This document shows positions 23,267-32,314 of a stretch of 64,000 nt of DNA, in pieces. How positions within the stretch are numbered: the stretch's first letter is position 1; each line of letters begins with the position of its first letter. This DNA comes from Albidovulum sediminis (GTDB taxonomy: Bacteria; Pseudomonadota; Alphaproteobacteria; Rhodobacterales; Rhodobacteraceae): positions 372,001-436,000 of the forward strand of contig NZ_JAOCQF010000003.1 of the NCBI RefSeq assembly GCF_025380365.1. The letters are read 5' to 3'. The translations under genes were made by a program, and so were the position numbers. A model generated the notes under the pieces. It did no database searches. It was not told where the DNA came from and saw nothing but the letters and a program-made list of their open reading frames with translations.

Positions 23267-24148
23267 GTGAACGTCATCCTTACAGTCCTCCAGACGATCG
23301 CACCGGTGTTCCTGCTGGGCGCAGTCGGCTTCGCCTGGGTCCGGGCCGGTTTCGAGTACAAGGTCGAATTCGTGACCCGGTTGGCGATGACCTTGTCGGT
23401 CCCCTGCCTGATCTTCGTAGCCCTTATGAAGACGCGGATCGACCCGGCGGCGCTGACGACGGTCTCGCTGGCAGCACTCGCCGCCTATGCGGTCCTGACC
23501 GTCGTCTTCTGGGCGCTTGTCCGCGTCGCCGGGATGGATCAGCGCACCTATCTTGCGCCGATGATCTTCGGCAATACCGGCAACCTGGGCCTGCCGCTGG
23601 CGCTTTACGCATTCGGGGAGGCGGGTTTCGGCTACGCCGTCGTGATCTTTGCGGTGATGGCGATCCTGTCCTTCACCTTCGGCCTTTGGCTCGTCTCCGG
23701 CGGCGGCTCCCCGCTCCGGGTCCTGAGGGAGCCGATCGTCGGCGCGACGCTTCTGGGCGGGGTGTTCCTGTGGAACGGCTGGCAGACGCCCGCCTGGCTG
23801 ACAAACACGCTCGAACTCGCCGGCCAGATGGCGATTCCGATGATGCTGATCACGCTCGGCGTCGCCATCGCCCGCCTGCATCCAAGCCGCTTCCTGCCGC
23901 CGCTCGGCCTCAGCCTGGTGCGGACGGTGATCTGCACAGCCGTCGCCTGGATGACCGGCCTTGGCCTTGGTCTTGAGGGCGTCGCCCTTGCCGTCCTGAT
24001 CCTTCAGGTCGCCACCCCTGTCGCGGTCACCTCCTACATGATGGCCGAGAAATACGGCGCCGATGCGGACGCGGTGGCGGGCCTTGTCGTCGTCTCCACC
24101 ATCGTGTCGATCGTCTCGATCCCGGCAACGCTCGGTTTCCTCGTCTGA
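23267..24148 (+). CDS. AEC (auxin efflux carrier) family transporter
   Basis: This 293-residue polytopic membrane protein has about eight to ten hydrophobic helices, with FGNTGNLGLPLALYAFG at the characteristic broken-helix position. Bacterial members move malate, malonate or other small carboxylates and related compounds. Translation starts at GTG (23267). The C-terminus ends in hydrophobic VSIPATLGFLV. The substrate cannot be inferred from context. Confidence 0.9.
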   Translation: MNVILTVLQTIAPVFLLGAVGFAWVRAGFEYKVEFVTRLAMTLSVPCLIFVALMKTRIDPAALTTVSLAALAAYAVLTVVFWALVRVAGMDQRTYLAPMIFGNTGNLGLPLALYAFGEAGFGYAVVIFAVMAILSFTFGLWLVSGGGSPLRVLREPIVGATLLGGVFLWNGWQTPAWLTNTLELAGQMAIPMMLITLGVAIARLHPSRFLPPLGLSLVRTVICTAVAWMTGLGLGLEGVALAVLILQVATPVAVTSYMMAEKYGADADAVAGLVVVSTIVSIVSIPATLGFLV

Positions 24149-24222
24149 TGGCGACGGGATTGTGATTCCAACCGGCGCGCGAATTCGCTAAAATCGCCGG
24201 AAAAGAAAGAACGAGAGGCAGT

Positions 24223-24798
24223 ATGAGCAGGTTTGTGTGCATCGCGCTGGTGATGCTGCTGGCGTCTTGTGGCGGCCACAGGGCGCCGCGCAATCTCGAT
24301 GACGCCTGCGACATCGTCGATGAGCGGCCGGCCTATCTTCGGGCGATGAAGCGCACCGAAGACAAGTGGGGCGTTCCCGTCGCCGTGCAGATGGCGACGA
24401 TCTACCAGGAGTCGAAGTTCATCGGCAACGCGAAGACGCCGCGCCGCTTTGCCCTGGGAATCATCCCGATGGGCCGGCAAAGCTCTGCCTATGGCTACAG
24501 CCAGGCGATCGACGGCACCTGGGAAGACTACCGCGCCGCGACCGGCCGCCGCGGTGCAAGCCGGACGGACATCGACGACGCGACCGACTTCATCGGCTGG
24601 TACATGGACCAGAGCGAGCGAAAGCTGGGCATCATGAAGTTCGACGCCACCAACCAGTACCTGGCCTATCACGAGGGGCAGTCGGGCTATTCCCGCGGGT
24701 CGCACCTTGGAAAGGCGTGGCTGCTGCGGGTGGCCGACGATGTCGGCACGCGGGCGCAGATGTACAACCAGCAGCTTTTCACCTGCGGCAAGCTCTAG
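24223..24798 (+). CDS. Lipoprotein with transglycosylase SLT-like domain
   Basis: This 191-residue protein begins with a lipoprotein signal, MSRFVCIALVMLLASCGG, whose Cys16 would be lipidated. The following domain resembles lytic transglycosylases. IYQESKF carries the putative catalytic Glu, AYGYSQAIDGTWEDY is the usual second motif, and YLAYHEGQSGY the third. It should cut peptidoglycan from the membrane side. GAGAGGCAGT precedes the ATG. It converges on lolA. Confidence 0.85.
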   Translation: MSRFVCIALVMLLASCGGHRAPRNLDDACDIVDERPAYLRAMKRTEDKWGVPVAVQMATIYQESKFIGNAKTPRRFALGIIPMGRQSSAYGYSQAIDGTWEDYRAATGRRGASRTDIDDATDFIGWYMDQSERKLGIMKFDATNQYLAYHEGQSGYSRGSHLGKAWLLRVADDVGTRAQMYNQQLFTCGKL

Positions 24799-24804
24799 GC
24801 GCGG

Positions 24805-25398
24805 TCAGTTCAGCCCGCGCCTGTTGACCTCGTAGCTGATCGAGAAGGCGGAGGGCTGGAACTTTCCGCCCGTCTTCAGATCATCGAGCACGACGGTCGT
24901 CCGGTTCCCGGTCTCGTCCGTCACGGTCCACTGGCGCAGCGCCAACGGGTCGGCGGAGAAGGCGAGCGTCAGCGTGCCGTATTCCGGATGGTCGGGGTCC
25001 TGCGCGATGACGGTGGTCAGCGGCCCGTCCTCGGCATGGCCCACGACCATCTTCGCGCGGGTCAGGTCGATATCTTTGCCCAGAATCAGGTTCAAGGGCG
25101 TCTTCGACAGCGGATACTGTTCGGGCGGCTGGTTCGACTTCGGGTCGAAGATGGCGAGCTGCCCGCCCGAAGCCAGGACGAGCGTGGCGTCGGGGGTGTA
25201 TTCGAACCGCATCCGGCCGGGGCGCTGGATCAGCACGCGCCCCTCGGAGACGGAGCCGTCGGCATTCATCTGGGTGAAGGCCGCCTCGGCGGTGGAAAGG
25301 CCGTTGAGGTAACGCGAGATCTCCGCAAGCGACAGCTTCGCGGCGGCCGCGGGGCCGGCGGCAAGGACGAGGAGGGCGGCAAGGACATGCTTCATCAT
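24805..25398 (-). CDS. lolA: Outer-membrane lipoprotein carrier protein LolA
   Basis: This 197-residue periplasmic chaperone starts with a signal peptide (MMKHVLAALLVLAAGPAAAA). It shows the LolA pattern of YLNGLSTAEAAFTQMNADGS, RPGRMRFEYTPD, DPKSNQPPEQYPL and LDDLKTGGK. It ferries lipoproteins from LolCDE to the outer membrane. AGGGGGC precedes the ATG. In relatives it directly follows ftsK; here the YaaC-like gene intervenes, so lolA must use read-through or its own promoter in 25399-25523, where a palindrome lies. Confidence 0.93.
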   Translation of the reverse strand: MMKHVLAALLVLAAGPAAAAKLSLAEISRYLNGLSTAEAAFTQMNADGSVSEGRVLIQRPGRMRFEYTPDATLVLASGGQLAIFDPKSNQPPEQYPLSKTPLNLILGKDIDLTRAKMVVGHAEDGPLTTVIAQDPDHPEYGTLTLAFSADPLALRQWTVTDETGNRTTVVLDDLKTGGKFQPSAFSISYEVNRRGLN

Positions 25399-25418
25399 GC
25401 CCCCTATCTAGGGCCTTT

Positions 25419-25443
25419 CCCGCCGTTATGCCATAACGCCGGG
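25419..25443. promoter_or_regulatory. 25-base near-perfect palindrome upstream of lolA
   Basis: CGTTATG-C-CATAACG (25424-25438) is a perfect dyad. It extends with one mismatched pair to CCCG (25419-25422) and CGGG (25440-25443). It lies 21-45 bases upstream of the lolA start, in native GC-rich DNA next to the AT-richer insertion. A protein-binding site is plausible, but no regulator is identified. Confidence 0.5.
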
Positions 25444-25489
25444 GTGATATCGGCGGAAAGGGGGCGGGTCCGAGGGTGCGTGAGGGCAC

Positions 25490-26725
25490 GCTCCTTACGC
25501 TTGATGCAGGTTGCTCGAATTCGCTAACTCCGCATTTTCGGAGGCCAGAACTGAAATCCTGTAATTTCCGTTGCTATCTGATCAATAAATTGACCCATTG
25601 CATGGTTGATGAATTCAACTAAGAGCCAGTTTGCTTGACCTGAGAGATGCCGGTCAAGACCTGCAGGATCATATCGCGAAAGCTCACTAAGACGATGCAT
25701 GGCTGCGAACATCAAAGTAACGGTGTGCCGGGCCCCAACGTGATTGTTAGCAAGCTGTTTCTTTAAGTACCAAAGATCTCTCTCCCCGCCTATATTGACC
25801 ACTACTCGCCTAGTAGTTCCATGATAATTTTGAAGCCGTTGAAGCGCTCGTTTCTTATCTTCTGAGTTTGTTCGACCGACATACCAATCAAAACGCTTCT
25901 TTCTTCTTACTAGCGTCTTACCGTCTGCGTCCCAGGTTTCGAAAGAATTAGGAAGGCTCCGAAGTGTACGCTGGTCTGAGAACCTTGGTACGATCTCAGC
26001 CTCAAACCACGCTTCTCGGGTCTTATCATGCCTAACGTACTTTGCGCTCTCGAGAGGTATAAACAGTTCTGCAGCGGAGGTAAAAGAGAGACAGAACGCG
26101 CGGTGTATAAAAGGAATGTTCCAAAGAATATCTCTTAACGAGTATTCAGCTGCAGTTGTACTTTCATTAAAGTAGCCACAAAGTGCGGGAAGAATACCTC
26201 CGTTCTGAAATTTCACCGTTTCATTCGCAAGTGACGCTCGAGCATCCTCCGATCTCTGGCCCGTCACCCCATGATGATCGCCGTGCTTTACCTTCTTGTG
26301 CTTAAGTAGAGCCTTACTTGCATTTAGAAAGGCGTAATAGATCGGTAGCGGGGCGGCTTCAGGGCTAAGTAATTCACTTGCTTCAGCAAATCTCCGAGCT
26401 TGCTGCCAATACGACAGAGCCTCCTTAGACTTCGCGCGCCTCAGCGAAAGCTCAACATACTGCCATGGGTCATTGCTGAGAACGTGCAACGCGCCGAAGT
26501 CCGGCGACGTTACGCCCTTGTGCATCCATATCCGCCGTTGACTAACCCTTAGCTGTTCTGGCAAATCGTCCCTCCGAAAAGTTGAATATCTGCCCGTAAT
26601 TCATTAGTTCAAGCGTGCCAGTGCTCTCTTACTATCTCTTCTAGGCACACGTCATTATTGAGAAAAAAGTAACTTCTGCAACCAGAAAGTGTAGTACAAG
26701 GTGTGCTTGGCAATACGCAGGCTGA
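25490..26725. other. AT-richer inserted segment between lolA and ftsK
   Basis: Base composition drops sharply here. Hand counts of four 60-base lines starting at 25561, 25801, 26041 and 26221 give 35, 42, 50 and 58 percent G+C. The line at 26761 inside ftsK has 67 percent. The segment holds one gene and about 160 bases of AT-rich upstream DNA (26565-26725). No integrase, transposase, tRNA or clear terminal repeat was seen; the limits are approximate. Confidence 0.75.
25524..26564 (-). CDS. YaaC-like protein of unknown function, probably acquired
   Basis: This 346-residue cytosolic-looking protein has no signal peptide or membrane segment. Its layout resembles the YaaC-like family: NDPWQYVELSLRRA, PIYYAFLNASKALLKHKK with the nearby HGDHHG stretch, a central region, and a helical C-terminus (MHRLSELSRYDP, WLLVEFINHAM). 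The family match is by eye and moderate. The TTG start at 26564 is supported by a strong CGGAGGG five bases upstream. Codons are AT-rich, unlike lolA and ftsK on either side. No biochemical function is known to me, and lone acquired genes of this kind are sometimes defence-related. Confidence 0.65.
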   Translation of the reverse strand: MPEQLRVSQRRIWMHKGVTSPDFGALHVLSNDPWQYVELSLRRAKSKEALSYWQQARRFAEASELLSPEAAPLPIYYAFLNASKALLKHKKVKHGDHHGVTGQRSEDARASLANETVKFQNGGILPALCGYFNESTTAAEYSLRDILWNIPFIHRAFCLSFTSAAELFIPLESAKYVRHDKTREAWFEAEIVPRFSDQRTLRSLPNSFETWDADGKTLVRRKKRFDWYVGRTNSEDKKRALQRLQNYHGTTRRVVVNIGGERDLWYLKKQLANNHVGARHTVTLMFAAMHRLSELSRYDPAGLDRHLSGQANWLLVEFINHAMGQFIDQIATEITGFQFWPPKMRS

Positions 26726-26734
26726 CCCGCCCCC

Positions 26735-29578
26735 TCACCCCTCCGGCACCAGTATCTCCCGCTTGCCCACATGGTTCGCCGGGGACACCAGCCCCTGTTC
26801 CTCCATCTGCTCCACCAGGCGCGCGGCCTTGTTGTAGCCGATGCCGAGCTTCCTCTGGATGTAGGACGTGCTCACCTTGCGGTCGCGCAGGACGACCTGC
26901 ACCGCCTGGTCGTAAAGCCCGTCGTCGCCGCCGTCCTGGCCAAGGCCGAGGACAAGGTCGATGTCGCCCTCCTTGTCCTCATCCGGCCCCTCGACCACGC
27001 CCGACATGTATTCCGGCGGGCCGAAGGACTTCAGGTGGGTCACGATCTCCTCCACCTCCTCGTCGCTGACGAAGGGGCCGTGGATGCGGGTGATGCGGGA
27101 CCCGCCGGCCATGTAGAGCATGTCGCCCATGCCCAGAAGCTGTTCGGCCCCCATCTCGCCCAGGATGGTGCGGCTGTCGATCTTCGACGTGACCTGGAAG
27201 GAGATTCGGGTCGGGAAGTTCGCCTTGATCGTGCCGGTGATGACGTCGACCGAGGGGCGCTGCGTCGCCATGATCAGGTGGATGCCCGAGGCGCGCGCCA
27301 TCTGGGCAAGACGCTGGATGCAGGCCTCGATCTCCTTGCCCGCGACCATCATCAGGTCGGCCATCTCGTCGACGATGACGACGATGTAGGGGATCGGCTT
27401 CGGCTCGATCTCCTCGGTTTCGAAGACGGGGTCGCCGGTTTCCTCGTCAAAGCCGGTCTGTACGGTGCGCTTGAAGGTCTCGCCGTTCGCCAGCGCCTCG
27501 CGCACGCGGCCGTTGTAGCCGTCGATGTTGCGCACGCCCATCTTCGACATCTTGCGGTAGCGCTCCTCCATCTCGCCCACCACCCACTTGAGCGCGACGA
27601 CCGCCTTCTTGGGGTCGGTGACGACGGGGGAAAGGAGATGCGGGATGCCGTCGTAGACGGACAGTTCCAGCATTTTCGGGTCGATCATGATCAGCCGGCA
27701 TTCCTCGGGCGAGAGCTTGTAGAGGAGCGAGAGGATCATGGTGTTGATGGCAACGGACTTGCCCGAGCCGGTGGTGCCCGCGATCAACAGGTGGGGCATC
27801 TTGGCGAGGTTCGCGACGACCGGTTCGCCGGAGATGTCCTTGCCAAGCGCAAGCGGCAGCCGGTGGTTACCGTCGCCGAAGTCACGCGCGGCGAGGATCT
27901 CGCGCAGCACTACCTTTTCGCGGTGGGCGTTCGGAAGCTCGATGCCGATGACCGAACGGCCGGGAACGGTCGAGACGCGAGCCGACAGCGCCGACATCGA
28001 CCGCGCGATGTCGTCTGCAAGGCCGATGACCCGGCTGGCCTTCAGGCCCGGCGCGGGTTCCAGTTCGTACATGGTGACGACCGGGCCGGGGCGGACGGAA
28101 ACGATTTCGCCCTTGACGCCGTAGTCGTCAAGCACGCTTTCCAGCATCCGGGCGTTCTCCTCCAACGCCTCGTCGGAAAGCTGGTGGCGCTGGATCGAGA
28201 CCGGATTGGTCAGCAGTGACAGGGGCGGCAGTTCGTAGACCGGGCCGGACGGCTCATCGAAACGGAGCCGGGGCTGTGCTTCGGCCATCGCCTGGCGCGA
28301 GGGCGCGGCGGCCTTGCGGTCGGAGTGCTGGACCACGCGGCGCGGTTCGGACCGGGGCAGTGACAGCGGGCTGCCGTGCTCGACAAGGTCGAGGTCGTCG
28401 TAGTCCTCGTCTTCAGCCGCCTCAAGCATCTGGCGCGCTGTGAGGGGCGGTTCGGCCGGAAGCGTTGCGCCCGAAGGCGAAGGCGCCGTCACCACAGGCT
28501 CGGCACGCGCAAAGCCCGGTTCGACCCGATCTGCAGCCTGCGGCACGGAGCGGGCGCTGCTCTGCCCGGTGCGCAGTTTCACGGCGTCGGCGATCCGCTC
28601 GCGGATGCGGTCGGCGCTCGGCGCTTCGCCGGTCCAGGCCAGTCGACCCGTGTCGCGCTCGACCAGTTCCGGCTCAAGCCGCGCGCCCGCGTCCGGCCCG
28701 CTGCGCAGCATGGCACCCACGCGCGCGAAGATCCCCGTCCGCGCCGCGGCTTCGGCGGCCGGCGCAGCGACTGCGGAGGGGGCTGCAAACCTTGGCTCTG
28801 CCCGCAGGATGCCGGCGTTGCGATGGCGGACGGGTGCGACGTCGTTTTCGTCGCCCTCATGCTGCGCGTCGTCATTCCGGCTGCGTCGCCGCTCGTTCAG
28901 GGCTTGCGCACCCTTGAGCGAGGCAACCGCCCCGCGGCCCAGCATCCGCAGGACCCAGTCATATCCCACGATGGTACCCACGAGCAGGAATCGCGCGATC
29001 CGCGCAAGCTCTCGCCGGTCAAAGCCCAGCACGAAGGCCATCATGGCAACCGCAGCGATGCCGATCACGGCCGATACGATCTTGAGCGCCAGCCCCGCGT
29101 CCAGCGGCGCGATCCCGAGGACGGCGCCCAGAACCGTATCGCCGAACAGCCCGCCCAGCCCGAAGCTGTGCAGCCAGCCCGCGCCCGGCGCATGGGTCGA
29201 GGCGTAGACGGACAGGACCGCGATGGCGATCGGGGTGAAGATCGCCCGGGACAGCGCCCGTTCCTCGCCCGCATGCGCGACGAAGCGCACGCCCCAGACG
29301 GCGAAGGCCAGCGCAAGCCCCCAGGCCCCATAGCCCGCGATCACATAGAGCGGCGAGGCGACGGCGGCACCGAACCGGCCAAGCAGGTTCCGCGCGGGTT
29401 CGTCGGTGGCGGCAAGCCAGCTGGGATCGTCAGGGCTGTAGCTGCCGATGATCATCGCCGTCGCGATCCCCATCGCCAGAAGGGCGATGCCCAGCAGTTC
29501 CTTCCCCCGCCGCTCGATCGCGGCCTGGGTGTGCTGGTCCAGAAGCGGATCGCGCTGCCGTGCCTGATAGGATGCCAT
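26735..29578 (-). CDS. ftsK: DNA translocase FtsK
   Basis: This 947-residue septal DNA pump clears chromosome ends during division. The N-terminus carries about four membrane helices (for example [37 protein letters not shown]). A variable linker of roughly 230 residues follows, then the RecA-like motor with Walker A GTTGSGKS and Walker [14 protein letters not shown]. The C-terminal winged-helix gamma domain includes [20 protein letters not shown], which reads KOPS sites. The start [10 protein letters not shown] lies 12 bases after the aminotransferase stop. Confidence 0.96.
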   Translation of the reverse strand: MASYQARQRDPLLDQHTQAAIERRGKELLGIALLAMGIATAMIIGSYSPDDPSWLAATDEPARNLLGRFGAAVASPLYVIAGYGAWGLALAFAVWGVRFVAHAGEERALSRAIFTPIAIAVLSVYASTHAPGAGWLHSFGLGGLFGDTVLGAVLGIAPLDAGLALKIVSAVIGIAAVAMMAFVLGFDRRELARIARFLLVGTIVGYDWVLRMLGRGAVASLKGAQALNERRRSRNDDAQHEGDENDVAPVRHRNAGILRAEPRFAAPSAVAAPAAEAAARTGIFARVGAMLRSGPDAGARLEPELVERDTGRLAWTGEAPSADRIRERIADAVKLRTGQSSARSVPQAADRVEPGFARAEPVVTAPSPSGATLPAEPPLTARQMLEAAEDEDYDDLDLVEHGSPLSLPRSEPRRVVQHSDRKAAAPSRQAMAEAQPRLRFDEPSGPVYELPPLSLLTNPVSIQRHQLSDEALEENARMLESVLDDYGVKGEIVSVRPGPVVTMYELEPAPGLKASRVIGLADDIARSMSALSARVSTVPGRSVIGIELPNAHREKVVLREILAARDFGDGNHRLPLALGKDISGEPVVANLAKMPHLLIAGTTGSGKSVAINTMILSLLYKLSPEECRLIMIDPKMLELSVYDGIPHLLSPVVTDPKKAVVALKWVVGEMEERYRKMSKMGVRNIDGYNGRVREALANGETFKRTVQTGFDEETGDPVFETEEIEPKPIPYIVVIVDEMADLMMVAGKEIEACIQRLAQMARASGIHLIMATQRPSVDVITGTIKANFPTRISFQVTSKIDSRTILGEMGAEQLLGMGDMLYMAGGSRITRIHGPFVSDEEVEEIVTHLKSFGPPEYMSGVVEGPDEDKEGDIDLVLGLGQDGGDDGLYDQAVQVVLRDRKVSTSYIQRKLGIGYNKAARLVEQMEEQGLVSPANHVGKREILVPEG

Positions 29579-29590
29579 CTTTACCCGTCC

Positions 29591-30769
29591 TCAACCGTAA
29601 AGGCAGTCGCGAAGCCGCGTAAGCCCGCGCTGCATTTCTTCTTTCGGAGCCACCATCGCGACACGGATGTAGCCTTTGCCCGGATTTTCGCCCCCGACCT
29701 CACGCGCGAGATAGGCGCCGGGCAGGACCCGGACCCCGGTTTCCTGCCAGAGCCTCAGCGCCGCTGTCTCTCCGTCCTCGACCGGAAGCCAGAGGAAGAA
29801 GCCGCCATCAGGCCCGCGATAGGCTTGCAGGCCCGAGAAGATCTGATCGGCGATGTGGAACTTCTCGTGATAAAGCGCGCGGTTTTCCTCCACATGCGCT
29901 TCGTCTGCCCAGACCCGTTCGGACACGCGCTGGATCGGCAGGGGCAGGGGCGCGCCGCCGTAGTTGCGCAACTGGCGGAACCGCGCGATCGACTGCGATC
30001 CGCCCGCGACGAAGCCCGACCGCAGGCCGGGGAGGTTGGACCGCTTCGAAAGCGAATGGAAGACCGCGACCTTTTCGGGATCCGTGCCGGTTTCGGCGGC
30101 CACCTCAAGGGCGCCCGGTGGCGGTGCGGAACGCCAGATCTCCGAATAGCATTCGTCGGCCAGAAGCGTGAAGCCGTGCCGTTCGGCGAGCGCCAGCAGG
30201 TCCGCCAGATAGTCGCATGGGGCGATCGACCCCTGCGGGTTGGCGGGCGAACACAGATAGGCCAGCGCCACCCGATCCAGCGTCGCGGCCGGCAGGCCGG
30301 CATAGTCGGGCAGGAACCCGGTGGACGCAGTCGCCGGGACATAGATCGGTTCCGCCCCGACGCTGAGTGCCGCGGCGGCGTAGACCTGATAGAAGGGATT
30401 GGGCATCAGGACGACGGGGCGCCTGCCCGCCTTCGTCTCGGGGCAAAGCGCCAGACAGGCGTCGAACAGTCCCTCGCGCGTGCCGTTCAGGACCATCAGC
30501 CGCTCAGGGCCGAGACGGGCGCCATAACGCCGCGCGATCCAGGCGGAAATCGCCGCCAAAAGCTCCGGCGTGCCCTCGTTCGGGGGGTACTGGCCAAAGC
30601 CCTGGAGGTTCGCCGCCAGGACCTCGCCCACGAAGGGGGGCATCGGGTGGCGCGGTTCGCCGATGGTCATCGCGATCGGCTCGCCGCCCGGTTGATGGAC
30701 GTCAAGCAGCTTCCGCAGGCGCGGAAACGCGTAATCAGGCAGGTTCGAAAACCGCTCGGGGAACGCCAT
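29591..30769 (-). CDS. Class I/II PLP-dependent aminotransferase (DapC-like)
   Basis: This 392-residue fold-type I aminotransferase has its PLP lysine in SLSKRSNLPGLRSG. Also visible are NGTREGLFDACLAL, CSPANPQG and the Asp-containing LLADECYSEIW. The arginine that binds the carboxylate is near the C-terminus (YIRVAMVAP). Sequence style and the presence of dapE in the window fit N-succinyldiaminopimelate aminotransferase, but aspartate-type transamination is also possible. It precedes ftsK in a tight unit, an order conserved among relatives. Confidence 0.88.
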   Translation of the reverse strand: MAFPERFSNLPDYAFPRLRKLLDVHQPGGEPIAMTIGEPRHPMPPFVGEVLAANLQGFGQYPPNEGTPELLAAISAWIARRYGARLGPERLMVLNGTREGLFDACLALCPETKAGRRPVVLMPNPFYQVYAAAALSVGAEPIYVPATASTGFLPDYAGLPAATLDRVALAYLCSPANPQGSIAPCDYLADLLALAERHGFTLLADECYSEIWRSAPPPGALEVAAETGTDPEKVAVFHSLSKRSNLPGLRSGFVAGGSQSIARFRQLRNYGGAPLPLPIQRVSERVWADEAHVEENRALYHEKFHIADQIFSGLQAYRGPDGGFFLWLPVEDGETAALRLWQETGVRVLPGAYLAREVGGENPGKGYIRVAMVAPKEEMQRGLTRLRDCLYG

Positions 30770-30901
30770 TCATGCCTCAACTGCCGGGGTCATTGCGCCC
30801 CGTTTGACATCAAGTCTAGCCAAACCGGTTGGCCCGGTCCAGAAAAAGCGCCGGATTCCCGCCGGTTGTTCCCTGCGATTGTGGCATTTCAGCCGGCCCG
30901 C

Positions 30902-32230
30902 TCAGGCCAAAGCTGCTTCTGCCGCCGCGCCCAGACGCAGCAGCCGTTCCTCTGCCATGGGCGGCGCAAGCAGCGTGATCCCGCACGAGGGAATCCCCGT
31001 GGGCAAGGTCAGCCCGCACAGCCCCATGAGGTTGCCGATCCGCGTGTTGCGCAGGCCAAGCAGATTTTCGGCCGCGAAATAGTCCGGGTCCGACAGAAGC
31101 CGCTCCCGGTCCGGGGGCAGGATCGGCGATGTCGGGGTCAGGACTGCGTCATAGCCCGCGGTGCGCGCGTTCCAGAATGCGCGCAACTCGCGCAGCCGGC
31201 GCCAGCCGGCAACATACTCCGCACCGCTGAACCGCTTGCCCAGGCGGAAACGTTCCCGAACGGGTTCGAACATCCGATCTGGTTCCGCCTCGATCCGCTC
31301 GGCCCAGGTTCCGTAGGCTTCGGTGGTGAACAGAAGGCCCGCAAGGCCGTGCGCTTCCGCCAGTTCGGGCGCGGTGCCGGTTTCGACGGCAGCACCGGCG
31401 TTCTGAAGGCGGGCGACCGCGTTCTCGAAGGCAGAAAGCGGCGCTTCGCGGCAATCCGCAAGCGCCACGGTTTCCATGATCAGGAACCGCGCACCCCGCA
31501 ACGTAGCCCCGCGAAGGTCGGCAGGGCGAGAGCCGTCCATCGCGGCCAGGAGCAGGGCCGCATCCTCGACCGTGCGGCACAAGGGGCCGACCGTATCGAA
31601 ACTTTCGCACAGGGGAACCACGCCGGTCAGCGGCAGGCGACCGCTTGTCGTCTTCAGCCCCACGAGGTCGTTCCAGGCGGCCGGTATGCGAACCGATCCC
31701 CCCGTGTCGGACCCGATGCCTGCGGCGGCCAGGCCGAAGGCGACCGACGCTGCGGCGCCCGAGGAGGAACCGCCCGGCGCCAGCGCGGGGTCGTTCACGT
31801 TGGGCGGCGTCGCTGTCATCGGGTTCACGCCCAGCCCCGAAAAGGCCAGTTCCGTCATATGCGTCTTGCCAAGGCAGACCAGGCCTTGAAGGGTGGCCCG
31901 TCTCAGCACCTCGGCATCGGCGTGGGGTACCCGACCCTCCAGCAGGCGCGAACCGGCCTCGGTCGCCGTTCCCGCCGTGTCGAAGAGATCCTTCCACGAG
32001 ATCGGAACGCCGTCGAGCGGCGAAAGCCGGTGCCCCGCGCGCGCCCTGGCGCTTGCGGCCTCTGCCTCGGCCAGGGCGCGGGCCTCTGTCGTGCGCGCAT
32101 AGATGAGGTGGCCTGCGTCATGTTCGCGGATCGCGTCCAGATAGGTGGCCGTCAGGTCCACCGGGTCGATCTCCCCCGTCCCGATGGCCCGTCCAAGGTC
32201 GCCCGCGCTCATCTCCCGCCAGTCCGTCAT
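30902..32230 (-). CDS. Amidase-signature family amidase
   Basis: This 442-residue hydrolase has the Ser-cisSer-Lys triad: Lys80 (SWKDLFD), Ser155 (GGSSSG) and Ser179 (GSDTGGSVR). The spacing is that of GatA-like amidases. It has no glutaminyl-tRNA partner genes nearby, so a free-standing amidase is more likely than GatA. GGAGGG lies upstream of the ATG at 32230. It is divergent from the Ubi-type hydroxylase and 132 bases upstream of the aminotransferase. Its substrate is unknown. Confidence 0.9.
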   Translation of the reverse strand: MTDWREMSAGDLGRAIGTGEIDPVDLTATYLDAIREHDAGHLIYARTTEARALAEAEAASARARAGHRLSPLDGVPISWKDLFDTAGTATEAGSRLLEGRVPHADAEVLRRATLQGLVCLGKTHMTELAFSGLGVNPMTATPPNVNDPALAPGGSSSGAAASVAFGLAAAGIGSDTGGSVRIPAAWNDLVGLKTTSGRLPLTGVVPLCESFDTVGPLCRTVEDAALLLAAMDGSRPADLRGATLRGARFLIMETVALADCREAPLSAFENAVARLQNAGAAVETGTAPELAEAHGLAGLLFTTEAYGTWAERIEAEPDRMFEPVRERFRLGKRFSGAEYVAGWRRLRELRAFWNARTAGYDAVLTPTSPILPPDRERLLSDPDYFAAENLLGLRNTRIGNLMGLCGLTLPTGIPSCGITLLAPPMAEERLLRLGAAAEAALA

Positions 32231-32314
32231 TCCGCCCTCCGTCCGATCTTCGCCGGAACGGTAGCGGCAAGGCGGCGCATGGACAATCCCGCCCGGACGG
32301 GGATATCTGGTGCC

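Noticed and set aside
25500-26725. Possible direct repeats (GCAGGTTG near 25505, GCAGGCTG near 26716) flanking the inserted gene
   Set aside because: An 8-base match with one mismatch is expected by chance; no longer duplication or inverted terminal repeat was found.
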